From: Strongylocentrotus droebachiensis
Taxonomy: Eukaryota > Echinodermata > Echinoidea > Camarodonta > Strongylocentrotidae
Length of the DNA stretch: 64,000 nt
Direction of reading: 5' to 3'
Assembly: GCA_035222895.1 (NCBI GenBank)
Contig: JAVYIG010002090.1
Location: forward strand, 186,001-250,000
The position numbers and the translations under genes were made by a program. The notes beneath the pieces are model-generated. The model saw only the letters and a list, made by a program, of their open reading frames with translations. It did not search any database and was not told the DNA's origin. This document shows positions 50,640 to 61,332 of this stretch, in pieces (the stretch's first letter is position 1; the number at the start of each line of letters is the position of its first letter).

Positions 50640-53353
50640 GACGTTTGAACTTTTCTCTAGATGCTTATCCTATGGATATCCACACCTGTGCTTTTCGTCT
50701 GGCTACTTCAGTTTTTGCCAAATCCAGATTCACCAGTCACGTCAGTTTTTTGTCCAGCTGTCTACGGGAGAGGTTTGTTCCCAAGGGATTCCTTTTATCC
50801 AACAACCTGAACTTGCGACATCTTAACGCCGATGCTATTTCACGGAGCTTCAACCAATGTTCGCGTAGACTTATGAGAGTTACCCTGGAATCCAACATCC
50901 GGAGTATTTCATTCCATCATAGACAACAAGAGCAACTCCGTGAGGATCTTATCAACATATGTTCTTTTGATCAACTTCACCGGATTCGTCATTTGATTCA
51001 CATAGCCAACCGTGAGTACTATGAATCCCTCGTTTCTAACAAAAGAAAGAAAGTTGAGCATCTTAGGCCTATTGCCAGACCACAACATCGTGGTACTGTC
51101 AATGATGATAGATTAGTCGTCACCATACCTTCTGATCTTCCTTTGACGAACGAGGAAACTACAGTTCTCAAACGAGGTTTGTCTTTCGTTCCTACAGCAG
51201 AAAGAACTGATGATTTCGAGATACGTAGAGACTTTGAGAAATTTGCACGTCGGTTGCGTCTTAAAGCTCATTTCTACAAGGAATCAGATGACGATGTTAC
51301 TCAGAATGACAACGGTCAAGAGTATGAGCTTGATCCGTTCGATGCTCTGAAGCCACGTAGATCATCTTGGAACCCTCCAGAAGGCAAACACCCATCTCTT
51401 GATGTATTCATTACTAAGTGTAGGACTGACATTGGTAACATCTTGAAATCGGACACCTCTGCTTCTGCTAATGTTACCCCCCAAGATCGTCATACTATCA
51501 AACAGCTTCGCAACAACAAAGAGTATGTGATCAAATCTGCCGACAAGGGTGGAGCCATTGTAGTATGGAGACGTGATTTATATGTTCAGGAAGCAATGCG
51601 ACAGTTGTCTAACGACGAGTTCTACTCAAGACTGGAAACCGATCCTACTCCTGATCAACAAGACAACATCTCTAGGACCGTTAAAGAACTCATACATGCA
51701 GGAGCTTTACCCTCGAATGCTGCCAATCTCATCCAAGATAACCCGCAATGTGCTACTTTCTATCTCCTCCCGAAGATCCACAAAGTTGATAATCCTGGAC
51801 GTCCTATCGTTTCCACCATCAACTGCCCTACAGAGCTAATTAGCCAGTATTTAGACAGCATTATTTCCCCTCTGGTCACCAAGCTCCCTACTTATGTGAA
51901 GGACTCATCAGATGCCATTCGGCTCTTCAAAGATTTCAACTTCCAAGGGGATGAACCTCATCGTCTACTTTTCTCCATGGATGTTTCGTCACTGTATACT
52001 AACATTCCAACAGATGACGGTTTGAAGGCTATCAAACATTTCCTTCAACGCTATCCAAGCAGAGACAGACCCAGCGACGCTACTCTACTTAGATTGGCGG
52101 AGCTCGTCCTCACTTTGTCGTCTTTCAACTTTGACGGTGAATGCTACTCACAGAAGAAGGGCGTTGCCATGGGCACCAAGATGGGACCAGCTTATGCATG
52201 CCTCTTCGTTGGGCACATCGAGGAGCAAATGCTACAGAATTATCAACATCCTAAACCGGTTCTCCTGAAGCGTTACATCGACGATTACGTAGGCGTGTTC
52301 ACGAGCACTAGAGACGAACTAGAGAGGTTCATCCAGTACGTGAATAGTTATCATCGATCACTGCGTTTCACTCATGACATCTCAGATGAGTCTATAACAT
52401 TTCTCGATGTTACAGTCAGTGTGGAGGGTGACACTCTTGCGACTGATATTCACTACAAACCTACGGACTCGCATTCATATCTCAGGTTCGACTCTTGTCA
52501 TCCCCCATCATGTAAGAAGGCCATCCCCTTTTCACAATTTCTGAGACTAAGACGAATTTGCAGCGACGACACTAATTTCAAGTCAAGAGCGAAGGAGATG
52601 AGAACTTTCTTCTCTGACAGAGGCTATCCCGACAAGATCGTCGAAGGGGGAATGATGAAGGCTAGCCGAATCACACAACATGACGCTCTGACTAAGAGAC
52701 GTAATAATTCTAATTCCCGCACCCCTCTTGTACTCACGTACAACCATACATCTCAGCGAATTGCTAAGGCCGTACGTGAAAACATCAACATCCTCCGGGC
52801 TGACGAGACGACTCTTAGTGTATTTGGGGCCAACCCATTCATCACGGCGTACCGGAGGGGGAAGAACATCAAAAACGAACTTGTCTGCTCAAGACTTCCC
52901 AGTCAGATACCCCACAGCATCACTAATCCTGGTACCACTCGGTGTAAGCGTCCTCGTTGCAAGACCTGCGCCCATGTCTCATCCCATGATGTGGTGGGCC
53001 CCAGAGGAACTTGGCATATCAGAGGAGAATTCACATGTACCACCACTAATGTCATTTACGGATTGACATGTACCCGCTGTTCCATGGTGTACATCGGGGA
53101 GACAAAGAGACGCCTAGCCGATAGAATCACGGAGCATCTGCGTTCCATACGCCTGAAGACAGCCGGACTACCTGTAGCTCACCACTTCAACATCGGAGAT
53201 CACAATGCTGATGACCTTCAAGTATGTGTGCTGAAATCTTGCCGAGATGAGAAAGAAAGGAAGCTGATGGAGGAGAGGATAATCTTCAAACTTGGCACTC
53301 TCCACCCGGACGGGATGAACGCCACTTTCAGATCTTTCCCTAACTCACACTGA
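50640..53353 (+). CDS. Penelope-like element protein: RT plus GIY-YIG endonuclease
   Basis: The frame is open from 50522, but the first 39 codons read antisense through the left arm. Element sequence starts at about 50640 and the first in-frame Met inside it is at 50672, giving about 893 aa. In the 50522 numbering: DKGGAIVVWRRDLYVQEAM (N-terminal PLE block), FYLLPKIHKVDNPGRPIVS, motif A MDVSSLYTNIP (Asp487), motif B GVAMGTKMGPAYA, motif C YIDD (587-588), a Cys-rich CKRPRCKTC segment, and GIY-YIG (VIYGL 844-848, VYIGE 856-860). PLE proteins prime reverse transcription at a target nicked by their own nuclease. No stop interrupts it, but the true N-terminus may be missing. Confidence 0.92.
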
Positions 53354-53662
53354 ACTTTGTTGAACTTGAATATCTTTATTACGTCATAATGCTTTTTCAA
53401 TTGCTTATTTTTCTTTCTGTGCGCCTCTTCTTTTCCTTTTGTTTTGCTTTCCGCGTATCTCCCCTGGAGATACGCTCTTCTAACGCTCCCTATATTTCTA
53501 ATTTTCTCCTATTTTCTCACGTCACAATGGTCCAACTTTTGAGCTTTGTGACGTTTCTCTATCTCTTTTTCTCTTCTTTCGCGTACTCTCACGCGCCTTT
53601 GCATCTTGACTACCAAGCGTCGCCTATATTTTTGTTTTTGTATTTGTTGTTTATGCTTGAAT

Positions 53663-53697
53663 CACTTCGATAAAGGGCTATGCCCGAAACGTCAGTG
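53663..53697 (+). ncRNA. Hammerhead-ribozyme-like motif, right arm
   Basis: Order of parts: CACT, TCGATAA, A, GGGC-TAT-GCCC hairpin (stem II, 53675-53685), GAAA (53686-53689), CGTC with the expected cleavage position after GTC, and AGTG pairing with CACT as stem I. Penelope-like elements are known to carry minimal hammerheads with very short stem III. The core CTGATGA is here TCGATAA, with changes including G8, so this copy is probably inactive or a variant. Confidence 0.5.
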
Positions 53698-53741
53698 GAA
53701 TATTCACTTCTCCGGTGTTTTTATTTATCTACCTTGTGTCC

Positions 53742-53763
53742 TATATATATATATATATATATA
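53742..53763. repeat. (TA)n microsatellite, right of the Penelope palindrome
   Basis: About 11 TA units directly abutting the right arm end. Confidence 0.85.
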
Positions 53764-54948
53764 CTTAAATGGTAGTTCTAGTTATGATAACATACAAACA
53801 TTATAAGGGTCTCAAAGGTTTTAATTGTTTGTTTATATAAATTAATTTTAGATGACCAGTTCATTAACAATACGAATCGAACACTTACTACACCTGCACA
53901 CACCCACTTGCACACACTTGCACAATTGTTTACTTTCCACTTTTTATTCAGATACTTTCTGAGCAATTTGTTTAAACGTGACACTCTATTCCCCTACATA
54001 CTCCTATAACAGCGCCATGTACCCCCCCCCCCCTTTCCCGGCTGCTATCGACTCAAACATTCTTGCTTATGATAGTTGGCCTCTGCATTTATCTTGATTA
54101 TTTTTTACTTACCTCGATACTTTCAAGCTTTCAATTATGCATTTTCTATTTGTGTGTATTTAAGTTGTCACTCTTTATGTAAATCAATTATATTATATAC
54201 TATTATTGTTATTTGCATGTTTTATATTTGATTTATCAATAAATGCAGAAACATCTGCTAAAAAAAAATTGGTAATTGTGTTTGTGTACAGTTTTTATTC
54301 AACTTTTTCCATCGTACACTAGTCCTTTAAACATGTTGCTTATCAGTTTTATACAACAAATACAATTATTATGTTATTATTATATGAATTTGTGTCAATA
54401 GCCCAGGTGCTGTGAGTCAATGTTAATTGCTTCTTCTCCATAAGAAATAGCATTTTGTCGTTTCAATGCAGCATGGATCATCAATAAATCAGGCTTGTCG
54501 AATGCAGATATAAAACTACCCTGTTGAGTGATTATTCATTCAGATTACCATGCCATTATCAAAACATCCCTTGGTATCGGCATACAGTACTGTGTATGAA
54601 TTGATTTGCACAATGATTGCAGTCAGTAGCCTAGAATAGGATGATAAACATGGCACATTTTACAATAGTGTTTTAGGCTCAAAGTTAACATTTTGATGCC
54701 TCCTGTTCTCATTTTAAAGAGGCTCAATGAAAATTGATTCAAACCAACGCTTAAACATATTGTTTGTAGATAATGCAGTCCAAAAATTATGGGCAGCACA
54801 TTTTAACAATGTATTATAACTATGTAGCTAACAATATTAGTATAAACGTGAAATCAAGATATCGGCATGCATTTTCAAAAATATGACAATTTTCATTTGA
54901 AATATAAGTTCAGTACCAATAACAATGGTTTCGTGTCCCACCAGCCTT
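53764..54948. other. Non-coding stretch, nothing recognised
   Basis: AT-rich, with a C run near 54019 and an A run near 54260 after CAATAAATG. No open frame of interest. Confidence 0.45.
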
Positions 54949-55321
54949 AAAGGTAAAGACAAGTTATGGAAACGGCCCCCCCCCCCCCCTCAAGAAATGA
55001 AATGGAAGCTCTTATTACCAATCATGTTAAAGAATATGTTTTGACTAATGCGTGATGACACAAATTTTGCTAGGAAACCGCCTATTAATTGATATATTTG
55101 GTAAATTATCATATCTATCCGGACTGGATAGATATCGCATAGTCCCATATACATCTTTCTGTGTACAGTGCTTGTAACTTTACCAAGACTGGGCCAAATT
55201 TCTTATCATTTTGATGATTCCAGAACCTTGCAGTACACACCAATACTTATATGCTAGATGATCAACCTTTTCTGATCGATTCCAGAACGTTTCTTCCACA
55301 ATGCAATCGCATGACCAGAAC
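54949..55321 (+). repeat. Dispersed repeat family X, copy 3
   Basis: Closely matches 3555-3937 over nearly its whole length, apart from a C run near 54977 and about 40 bases near 55100-55140 that differ. Useful for defining the family ends: TTAAAGGTAAAGAC at the left and CGCATGACCAGAACT at the right. Confidence 0.8.
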
Positions 55322-56035
55322 TGGTTTATACCTTTTTTTTATTTTCGTCCACTCCTGTTTCTTGGAATTTTGAATATTCCCACAATTTCTTGTTCTTTGC
55401 TGTCTCGAAATCACTGAAGCGAAGATAATTAAAGAATTAATAAACGGAGTCCCTATTCAGGGAGGATCATTCTTTTCATCGAGACCAAATGTGGCTTTTA
55501 AACTCAATAATGTGGGCATCACCCCCATTGAATCTTGTGTCCAGTATTAGTGGCGTGTTTTTGCTACAGCTAAGTGAGATGGAATGTTAAATCTGAGGGC
55601 TTTTTGTGCTCTTTAAAAAGAGTACACAGTTGAGGCAGTACTACATGAATTTATATTCGAAGGGATGGATTAGAGTTTCCATCGCTTACGACGGTTGCAG
55701 GTTATGAATTGCTGAAATTCGAGAGCGTCCTAGTTAAAATTGTGATACCATATGATGCACCTAATTTTTTTATTTTTTCAAAAGTATATTTTGTATGTAT
55801 TTCAGTATCTTTCATATCTTTATATACCACAGTAGAAAATAATATTTAATCTTTGATGCAGAATAATATTATTATTTCAAGATAAGAAACAAACATGTTC
55901 CATAGTAAGTGGAGTGCCAAAGTCAGAAAAGAGAGGTTTGCCTGCCACTACCGCATAAACTAAGCACACCTTGTTTATTCGAAAGATTTTATCATAGTAA
56001 ATCAAAGCCGCTTTCCAACATCCATTATAGTAATC
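55322..56035. other. Non-coding stretch, nothing recognised
   Basis: No gene, terminal repeats or RNA structure were seen. Confidence 0.4.
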
Positions 56036-57432
56036 ATTATTAAATAAAGAAAACAAGAATCGAATGAAGGCACTTAATAATGAAACGGCAAACATGAAGG
56101 AAAGTTGGTGGTTATTCAACTTTATTGTCATCAGGGGACTTTCGTGTAACTAAAAAAGTTAATTGAATTTTTCCTAAACATATACGACCTCTTAAATATA
56201 CGTAAGAAAGCAAGGGGGCTTTTTTTCTCTTTTTTTTTCCTCTATGTTCATTGATTGATGTAACTTATGAAATGTCTTGTATCAAAGATCTTGTTTTATA
56301 TTGCTTATCTTGATAATTTCTTGTTATATGAATTTCTTGTTATGTGAAATTATGAGGAAGGTAATATGTAACTTTAAACCTTCCTCTACTGTTATTTTGA
56401 TTATACACTGTTACATGCAAGACTTTTTCCCCCTTTTTTCCCTCTATGTTCATTGATTGATGTAACTTATGAAATGTCTTGTATCAAAGATCTTGTTTTA
56501 TATTGCTTATTTTGATAATTTCGTGTTATGTGAATTTCTTGTTATGTGAAATTATGAGGAAGGAAATAAAATATCATTTAAAACCAAAAAATGGAGTTTT
56601 TATGATGAGACCAAACCATAAATGCGAAATAAAATAATTTTAAAAAGTGGAAAAGAATGATATTAAGAATGTGGGTATAGTTACAATACAGTACTGAATT
56701 TTCCCTCCGTTGAGTTCTCGAGAGCCGTTGAGTTATTGTCATTTTAAAGAGGCGATATAGGCCTGTACCAGACCTTCAATTTCAGAAGTTTGGAAAACAG
56801 AAATTATCCAAGGCATATATCTAGGTAATTGGGGACCAACATTCTTTTCAGATACGTGAAGGTTCCGTTTTTAATCATTTATCAAGAAAACAAGAATCAA
56901 ATGAAGGCAGTTAATAATAAAACAGCAAACATGAAGGGGATTCGGTGGTTTATTCAACTTTATTGTCACCAGGGGCTCTCGTGTAACTAAAAAAAGTTAA
57001 TTGAATTTCCAACAAGAACTCGTCAGCCGATCCCTTCGATATGACCTAAGAAAGCAAGGGGGAGGGGGTCGTCATTATTCTAAACGATGCCGAAAGAGGG
57101 CGACATTAATGTTCTTAAATAGAGTACCTCATGAGGTCTCTATATGATGAGATCAAACCATTAATGCGAAATGATATATTTTTTCAAAAGTGAAAAAGAA
57201 TTATATAAATGAATGTGTTTTATGTAGGTATAGTTACAATACAGTACTGAATTCCCCTCCGTTGATTTATGGAGAGTCGTTGAGTTCTTGTGATTTTAAG
57301 GAGGCGATGTAGGCCTATACCGGACCTTAAATTTCAGGAGTTTGAAAAACAAAAATTATCCCAGGCATAATCACCAATGAAGTTGGGGACCCATTCTCTT
57401 TTCAGATACCTCCATGTTCCGTTATTACTCAA
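56036..57432 (+). repeat. Complex tandem duplication of non-coding DNA
   Basis: Block A at 56040-56165 recurs at 56883-57005 (AGAAAACAAGAATC..AATGAAGGCA to AAAGTTAATTGAATTT). Block B at 56600-56882 recurs at 57135-57430 (GATGAGA.CAAACCA.AAATGCG to AGATAC...GTTCCGTT). A third pair of about 130 bases, 56239-56368 and 56441-56570, sits between A and B in the first copy only. The order A-(C-C)-B-A'-B' indicates duplication of an A-B unit, with the C pair gained in one copy. Confidence 0.75.
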
Positions 57433-58640
57433 CTTTACTATGGCTGAGTCAACCTGACCATTGTTAAATAAGTTTGTTTCACGCATAACCAGCACATTCA
57501 GAACGCCTGCCAAATATAAAGACAAAAAACACGACACAAAAACACTTTTAAAAAACATATCAAATTGACGACAAATAAACAAATAAAATAACAACTCTAT
57601 TAAAAGAAAAGAATGACTTCCCCCTCCAGGAGGGCATTCCAGTGACGGATTTAGGGAGAGACTGGATCCTAATTTGCATAGTTTAATACACAACATTAAG
57701 AATTCGCCCACTTAATTGAGTATTGCAGTTTAACTTGTGCTCTTTCCGCCCCTGCTGAATGGCAAGTCACTAAGGGTAACACAGTTACAATACTACTACA
57801 CTCTTTAAATGATTATCAAATAACATGACTAATAAAATGACTAGCATTGAAGAGTAAGGATATCGAAAAGCAATATTAAAATATAAACACACAAGCAAAA
57901 TGTGATGCCAGTAATTGTTGGAAAGCAACCATTTAAAAATGCGTCGACATATAACAAAGTAGAAGATGTTATGCCTATTTCCCTCAAATCAATTTTTATT
58001 TTGTAAGACCGTCTTTTCGGTATTATAACATAATGAGGACGAAAACTCATCTGAAAACAAGTTGTATTTTAATAATAAATCGTTCTGGTATGTAATCCAA
58101 CGAACGTTTGGATAAACATTTCCTAGCACCTAAGAGATTGTATATCACTGAATAAAAGAAACCTGACGACTGACATTACTTGTGACAGAAAAACCATTAT
58201 CAATAAAGAAAAGAATAGTTACTGATATACCTAAGTTCAATTTTCATGAAATTATTATCATTCTTATAAATATTATGATATCCTGCATCAACAATTTATC
58301 GGTTTTCGAATGGTTGAGAACTCTTCACGTGACCAGAATTATTTCAACCATTTCGGATTTAAATTTAATTATCTTTTAAACTGTAAACATTTAAAATGTT
58401 TTATTTTCTGTTAACATTTTTATCGAATTTTCTTTTTAACTTAATAAATGTTATTAAAATATAAAATGTTTAAAACTTTTTACAAAAAACATGTTCGATT
58501 TTAAAAAAAAGCAGGATATAAAACAAATATACCCTGACTTCTTTTCGAGGTACTGGTTAAAACTAAAGGCCTCGGTGACTCCAAAAGTACCATTTGCTTC
58601 GGAGCACTATTGGAGTAAACTCTTGCCCATAGTTTCAACC
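57433..58640. other. Non-coding stretch
   Basis: Near 57640 CCAGTGACGGATTTAGGG resembles a hAT end, without a visible partner. Otherwise AT-rich with nothing supported. Confidence 0.4.
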
Positions 58641-58664
58641 AGAACCTCTCAAGACAGTGTATAT

Positions 58665-58825
58665 TTGTATATTATTATTATTATCATTATAATTGGGATT
58701 ATTTTCATTATTATTTTTATCATAATTTGTATCAACATTATTACAACAGTTATCTTTAGTATTATTGCTATCAACATTACCATCCTCATCTTTATTATCA
58801 TGATCAGCGGTAGTATTGGTAGTAG
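58665..58825. repeat. ATT/ATC trinucleotide-rich tract
   Basis: Imperfect ATT and ATC repeats. The open frame across it encodes mostly Ile and is composition-driven. Confidence 0.8.
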
Positions 58826-59380
58826 TATAGGATTTCCCGTCCATATTAACACCTTTTCATTCAATTTCGTCCAGAAACTTTCTTATCTTGCACATTTATA
58901 GTAAATTTCGTCTTTGGTCATTCATTTTTGAACGATGCCGTCAATCCGGCACTTTTATCATTTTGCATCCAATCTCGACAAATTCAAATCAATTTCGTCA
59001 GCCTCGGCTGCCAATGTACAATTGCATGAATCAATTTCGTCATTTTGCAGTCGATTTCATCAAAGCGTCATTCAAATCCTTCTTTCGTTTGTTATAAGGT
59101 CTTGTCTATGCAAAGAATTTGAATGGATCTCTCTTGAAAATAATGGCACAATGACGGTTTTGATATTTGAATTCTGCCGCGGACCGCCATGTAAGAGGAA
59201 TTCCAATGAAATCGGACGAAAAATGAATGGACAAGTGTTTAAAATAATCGACCATTGACTAATTAGAATGACAAATGACTAAATTAAGTTTGACATTAGC
59301 ACGATCCCGGATTCCTAGGACGAGACTGGAGTGCACGGAGATGAATTTGAATGACAAATGGACGGGAAATCCTATATAGT
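58826..59380. other. Non-coding stretch
   Basis: Several AATTTCGTC-containing phrases between 58862 and 59045, otherwise nothing recognised. Confidence 0.4.
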
Positions 59381-59389
59381 AGCAGCAGC

Positions 59390-59890
59390 AGTTGTAGTAG
59401 TAGTAGTAGTGGTAGGCCAAATTGAGCAGTACTAGTAGTACTATTAGTAGCAGTAGAAGTAGAACTAGTAGCAGAATTAGTAGTAGTAGCCAGGCGCGGA
59501 TCCACGAGCCCAATTCTTCCGGCCCGGCTAAGGCAAGCCCTTTGTGTAAAAACTAGATAAACTCTGTTTTTCTCAGATAAACTCAGTTTATCAACAGATA
59601 AACACAGTTTATCAGAAAAACTCAGTTTATCAGTTGAAAAACTCAGTTTATCTGTTGATAAACTCAGTTTATCAAGAAAAACTCAGTTTATCAAGAAAAA
59701 CTCAGTTTATCAATGATAAACTCAGTTTATCAGAAAAACTCAGTTTATCAGTTGATAAACTGAGTTTATCATTGATAAACACAGTTTTTCTGATAAACTG
59801 AGTTTATCTAGTTTTTACACAAGGGGCTTGCCATAGCCGGGCCGGAAGAATTGGGCTCGTGGATCCCCGCCTGGTAGTAGCAGCAGCAGC

Positions 59891-59922
<32 letters not shown>

Positions 59923-60007
59923 CAGTATTAATACTAATAATAATAGTACAGTAGTAGGACTACTAGTAGTACTACTAGTAGTAGTTGTAGTAGCAGTAGT
60001 AGTAGTC
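59390..60007. repeat. TAG/CAG trinucleotide tracts
   Basis: Long GTA/TAG tracts with some CAG units at 59385-59490 and 59870-60007. They were one tract before a foldback element inserted at 59492. Confidence 0.85.
59492..59873. mobile_element. Foldback element with palindromic interior
   Basis: The left end CCAGGCGCGGATCCACGAGC and the right end (inverted CCAGGCGGGGATCCACGAGC) continue as matching arms of about 75 bases through TTCTTCCGGCCCGGCT and TTTTTACACAA-type sequence. The middle is a string of GATAAACTCAGTTTATC palindromes and AAAAACTCAGTTTATC half-units. CAGG.GCGGAT-type ends recall the hAT elements at 7379 and 10428. The TAG repeat flank hides the target duplication. Confidence 0.85.
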
Positions 60008-60019
60008 CCTTACAAAAAA

Positions 60020-60727
60020 AAATCTCTATGGTACACCATACAAACACCATAGCAAATCTACCATAGATTACCATACAAACACCATAGCAAATTTACCATA
60101 GATCTACCATTCATTTACCATAGAACTAATTAAAATAATTGGGACAAATTTATTCATTTATTCAAATTAGGCCACACCTACATATTCTACCATAGAGCCA
60201 CCATTCATATACCATAGAGCCACAATAGAGTCATCATTCATCTACCATAGAGCCATCATTCATCTACCATAGAGCCACCATTCATCTACCATATAACCAC
60301 CATTCGTCTACCACAGAGCCACCATTCATCTACCATAGAGCCACCATTTATCTACCATAGAGCCACCATTCATCTACCATAGAGCCATCATTCATCTACC
60401 ATAGAGCCATCATTCATCTACCATAGAGCCACCATTCATCTACCATAGAGCCACCATTCATCTACCATAGAGCCACCATTCATCTACCATAGAGCCACCA
60501 TTCATCTACCATAGAGCCACCATTCATCTACCATAGAGTCATCACTCATCTACCATAGGGCCACCATTCATCTACCATAGAGTCACCACTCATCTACCAT
60601 AGAGTCACCACTCATCTACCATAGAGCCACCATTCATCTACCATAGAGTCACCATTCATCTACCATAGAGCCACCATTCATCTACCATAGAGCCACCATT
60701 CATCTACCATAGAGCCACCATTCACTA
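60020..60727 (+). repeat. 22-bp minisatellite
   Basis: The main unit CCATAGAGCCACCATTCATCTA is repeated about 25 times from 60185 to 60727, with a more variable lead-in from 60020. Single-base variants (GTCACCACT, GCCATCATT) are scattered. Just beyond, 60775-60865 holds inverted forms of the same words (CTATGGTT, GAATGGTGG). Confidence 0.92.
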
Positions 60728-61040
60728 CCATTCAAAATATGCAACAAAATGTTACGCTTAATTGTAGCATTTTGAAATGGTATATTCAGAATGGTAGTTT
60801 GGATCTTGATCTATGGTTAGCAGAATGGTGGCCTGTAGTGCGTTCTATAGTACACAGAATGGTGACTATAATATATTGAATTTTTGAGAAATCTAAACTT
60901 AAATGTTAACTTACAATACACACATGATGCTTATTAAAAAAAATGAATTGAATGAAAGTGGCAGGATGTATTTGGTTTATATCAAAAGTTGTATGCATGT
61001 ACATATGCTAAAAACTAAAATAAAAGGCAAGTAAAAAATA
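60728..61040. other. Non-coding stretch flanking the minisatellite
   Basis: Contains inverted minisatellite words, then AT-rich sequence. No gene. Confidence 0.45.
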
Positions 61041-61044
61041 TATC

Positions 61045-61332
61045 ACATAAACATGTACACTACAAACTAAAATGAAAGGCAAGTTTGTAATTGCAACACA
61101 TATTACTTGGACTTATTCTACTAAGATGTAATAAATACCCACATATATATCACCCTAGTTCCTCTAAATAATCAGCACGTTAAAAAGAAACAACTAAAAT
61201 GTCATATACAGTGTGTACGTAAACATGACTAAAATGAAAGGCAAGTTCAAAATATATAAACATGTACAATAAAAACTAAGGCACTGAGTTGCAGCACAGG
61301 ATTGTTCTAAAACATTGTATAAACATGTACAA
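61045..61332 (+). repeat. Direct repeat flanking the 157-bp array, left copy
   Basis: ACTAAAATGAAAGGCAAGTT through TAAAACATTGTATAAACATG is repeated at 62430-62678 with small indels. The phrase AAATGAAAGGCAAGTT also recurs within each copy. Confidence 0.85.

Larger units (their letters stand above)
48660..53744. mobile_element. Palindromic pair of Penelope-like elements
   Basis: The arms are 48660-50638 and 51766-53744, inverted, each 1979 bases and in constant register (paired coordinates sum to 102404 throughout). The spacer 50639-51765 is single-copy and holds the N-terminal coding part. The right side is a fuller copy on the + strand; the left is a 5'-truncated copy on the - strand. Inverted partial copies joined at the 5' side are a known Penelope arrangement. 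The encoded 485-aa stretch differs by one residue seen (Phe versus Val beside the motif A Asp). Confidence 0.93.

Noticed and set aside
58491-58901. 136-aa Ile-rich open frame
   Set aside because: The Ile-rich translation comes from ATT/ATC repeats.
60185-60727. CRISPR-like regular array of 22-bp repeats
   Set aside because: The repeats are contiguous with no unique spacers, and the context is a eukaryotic genome; it is a minisatellite.
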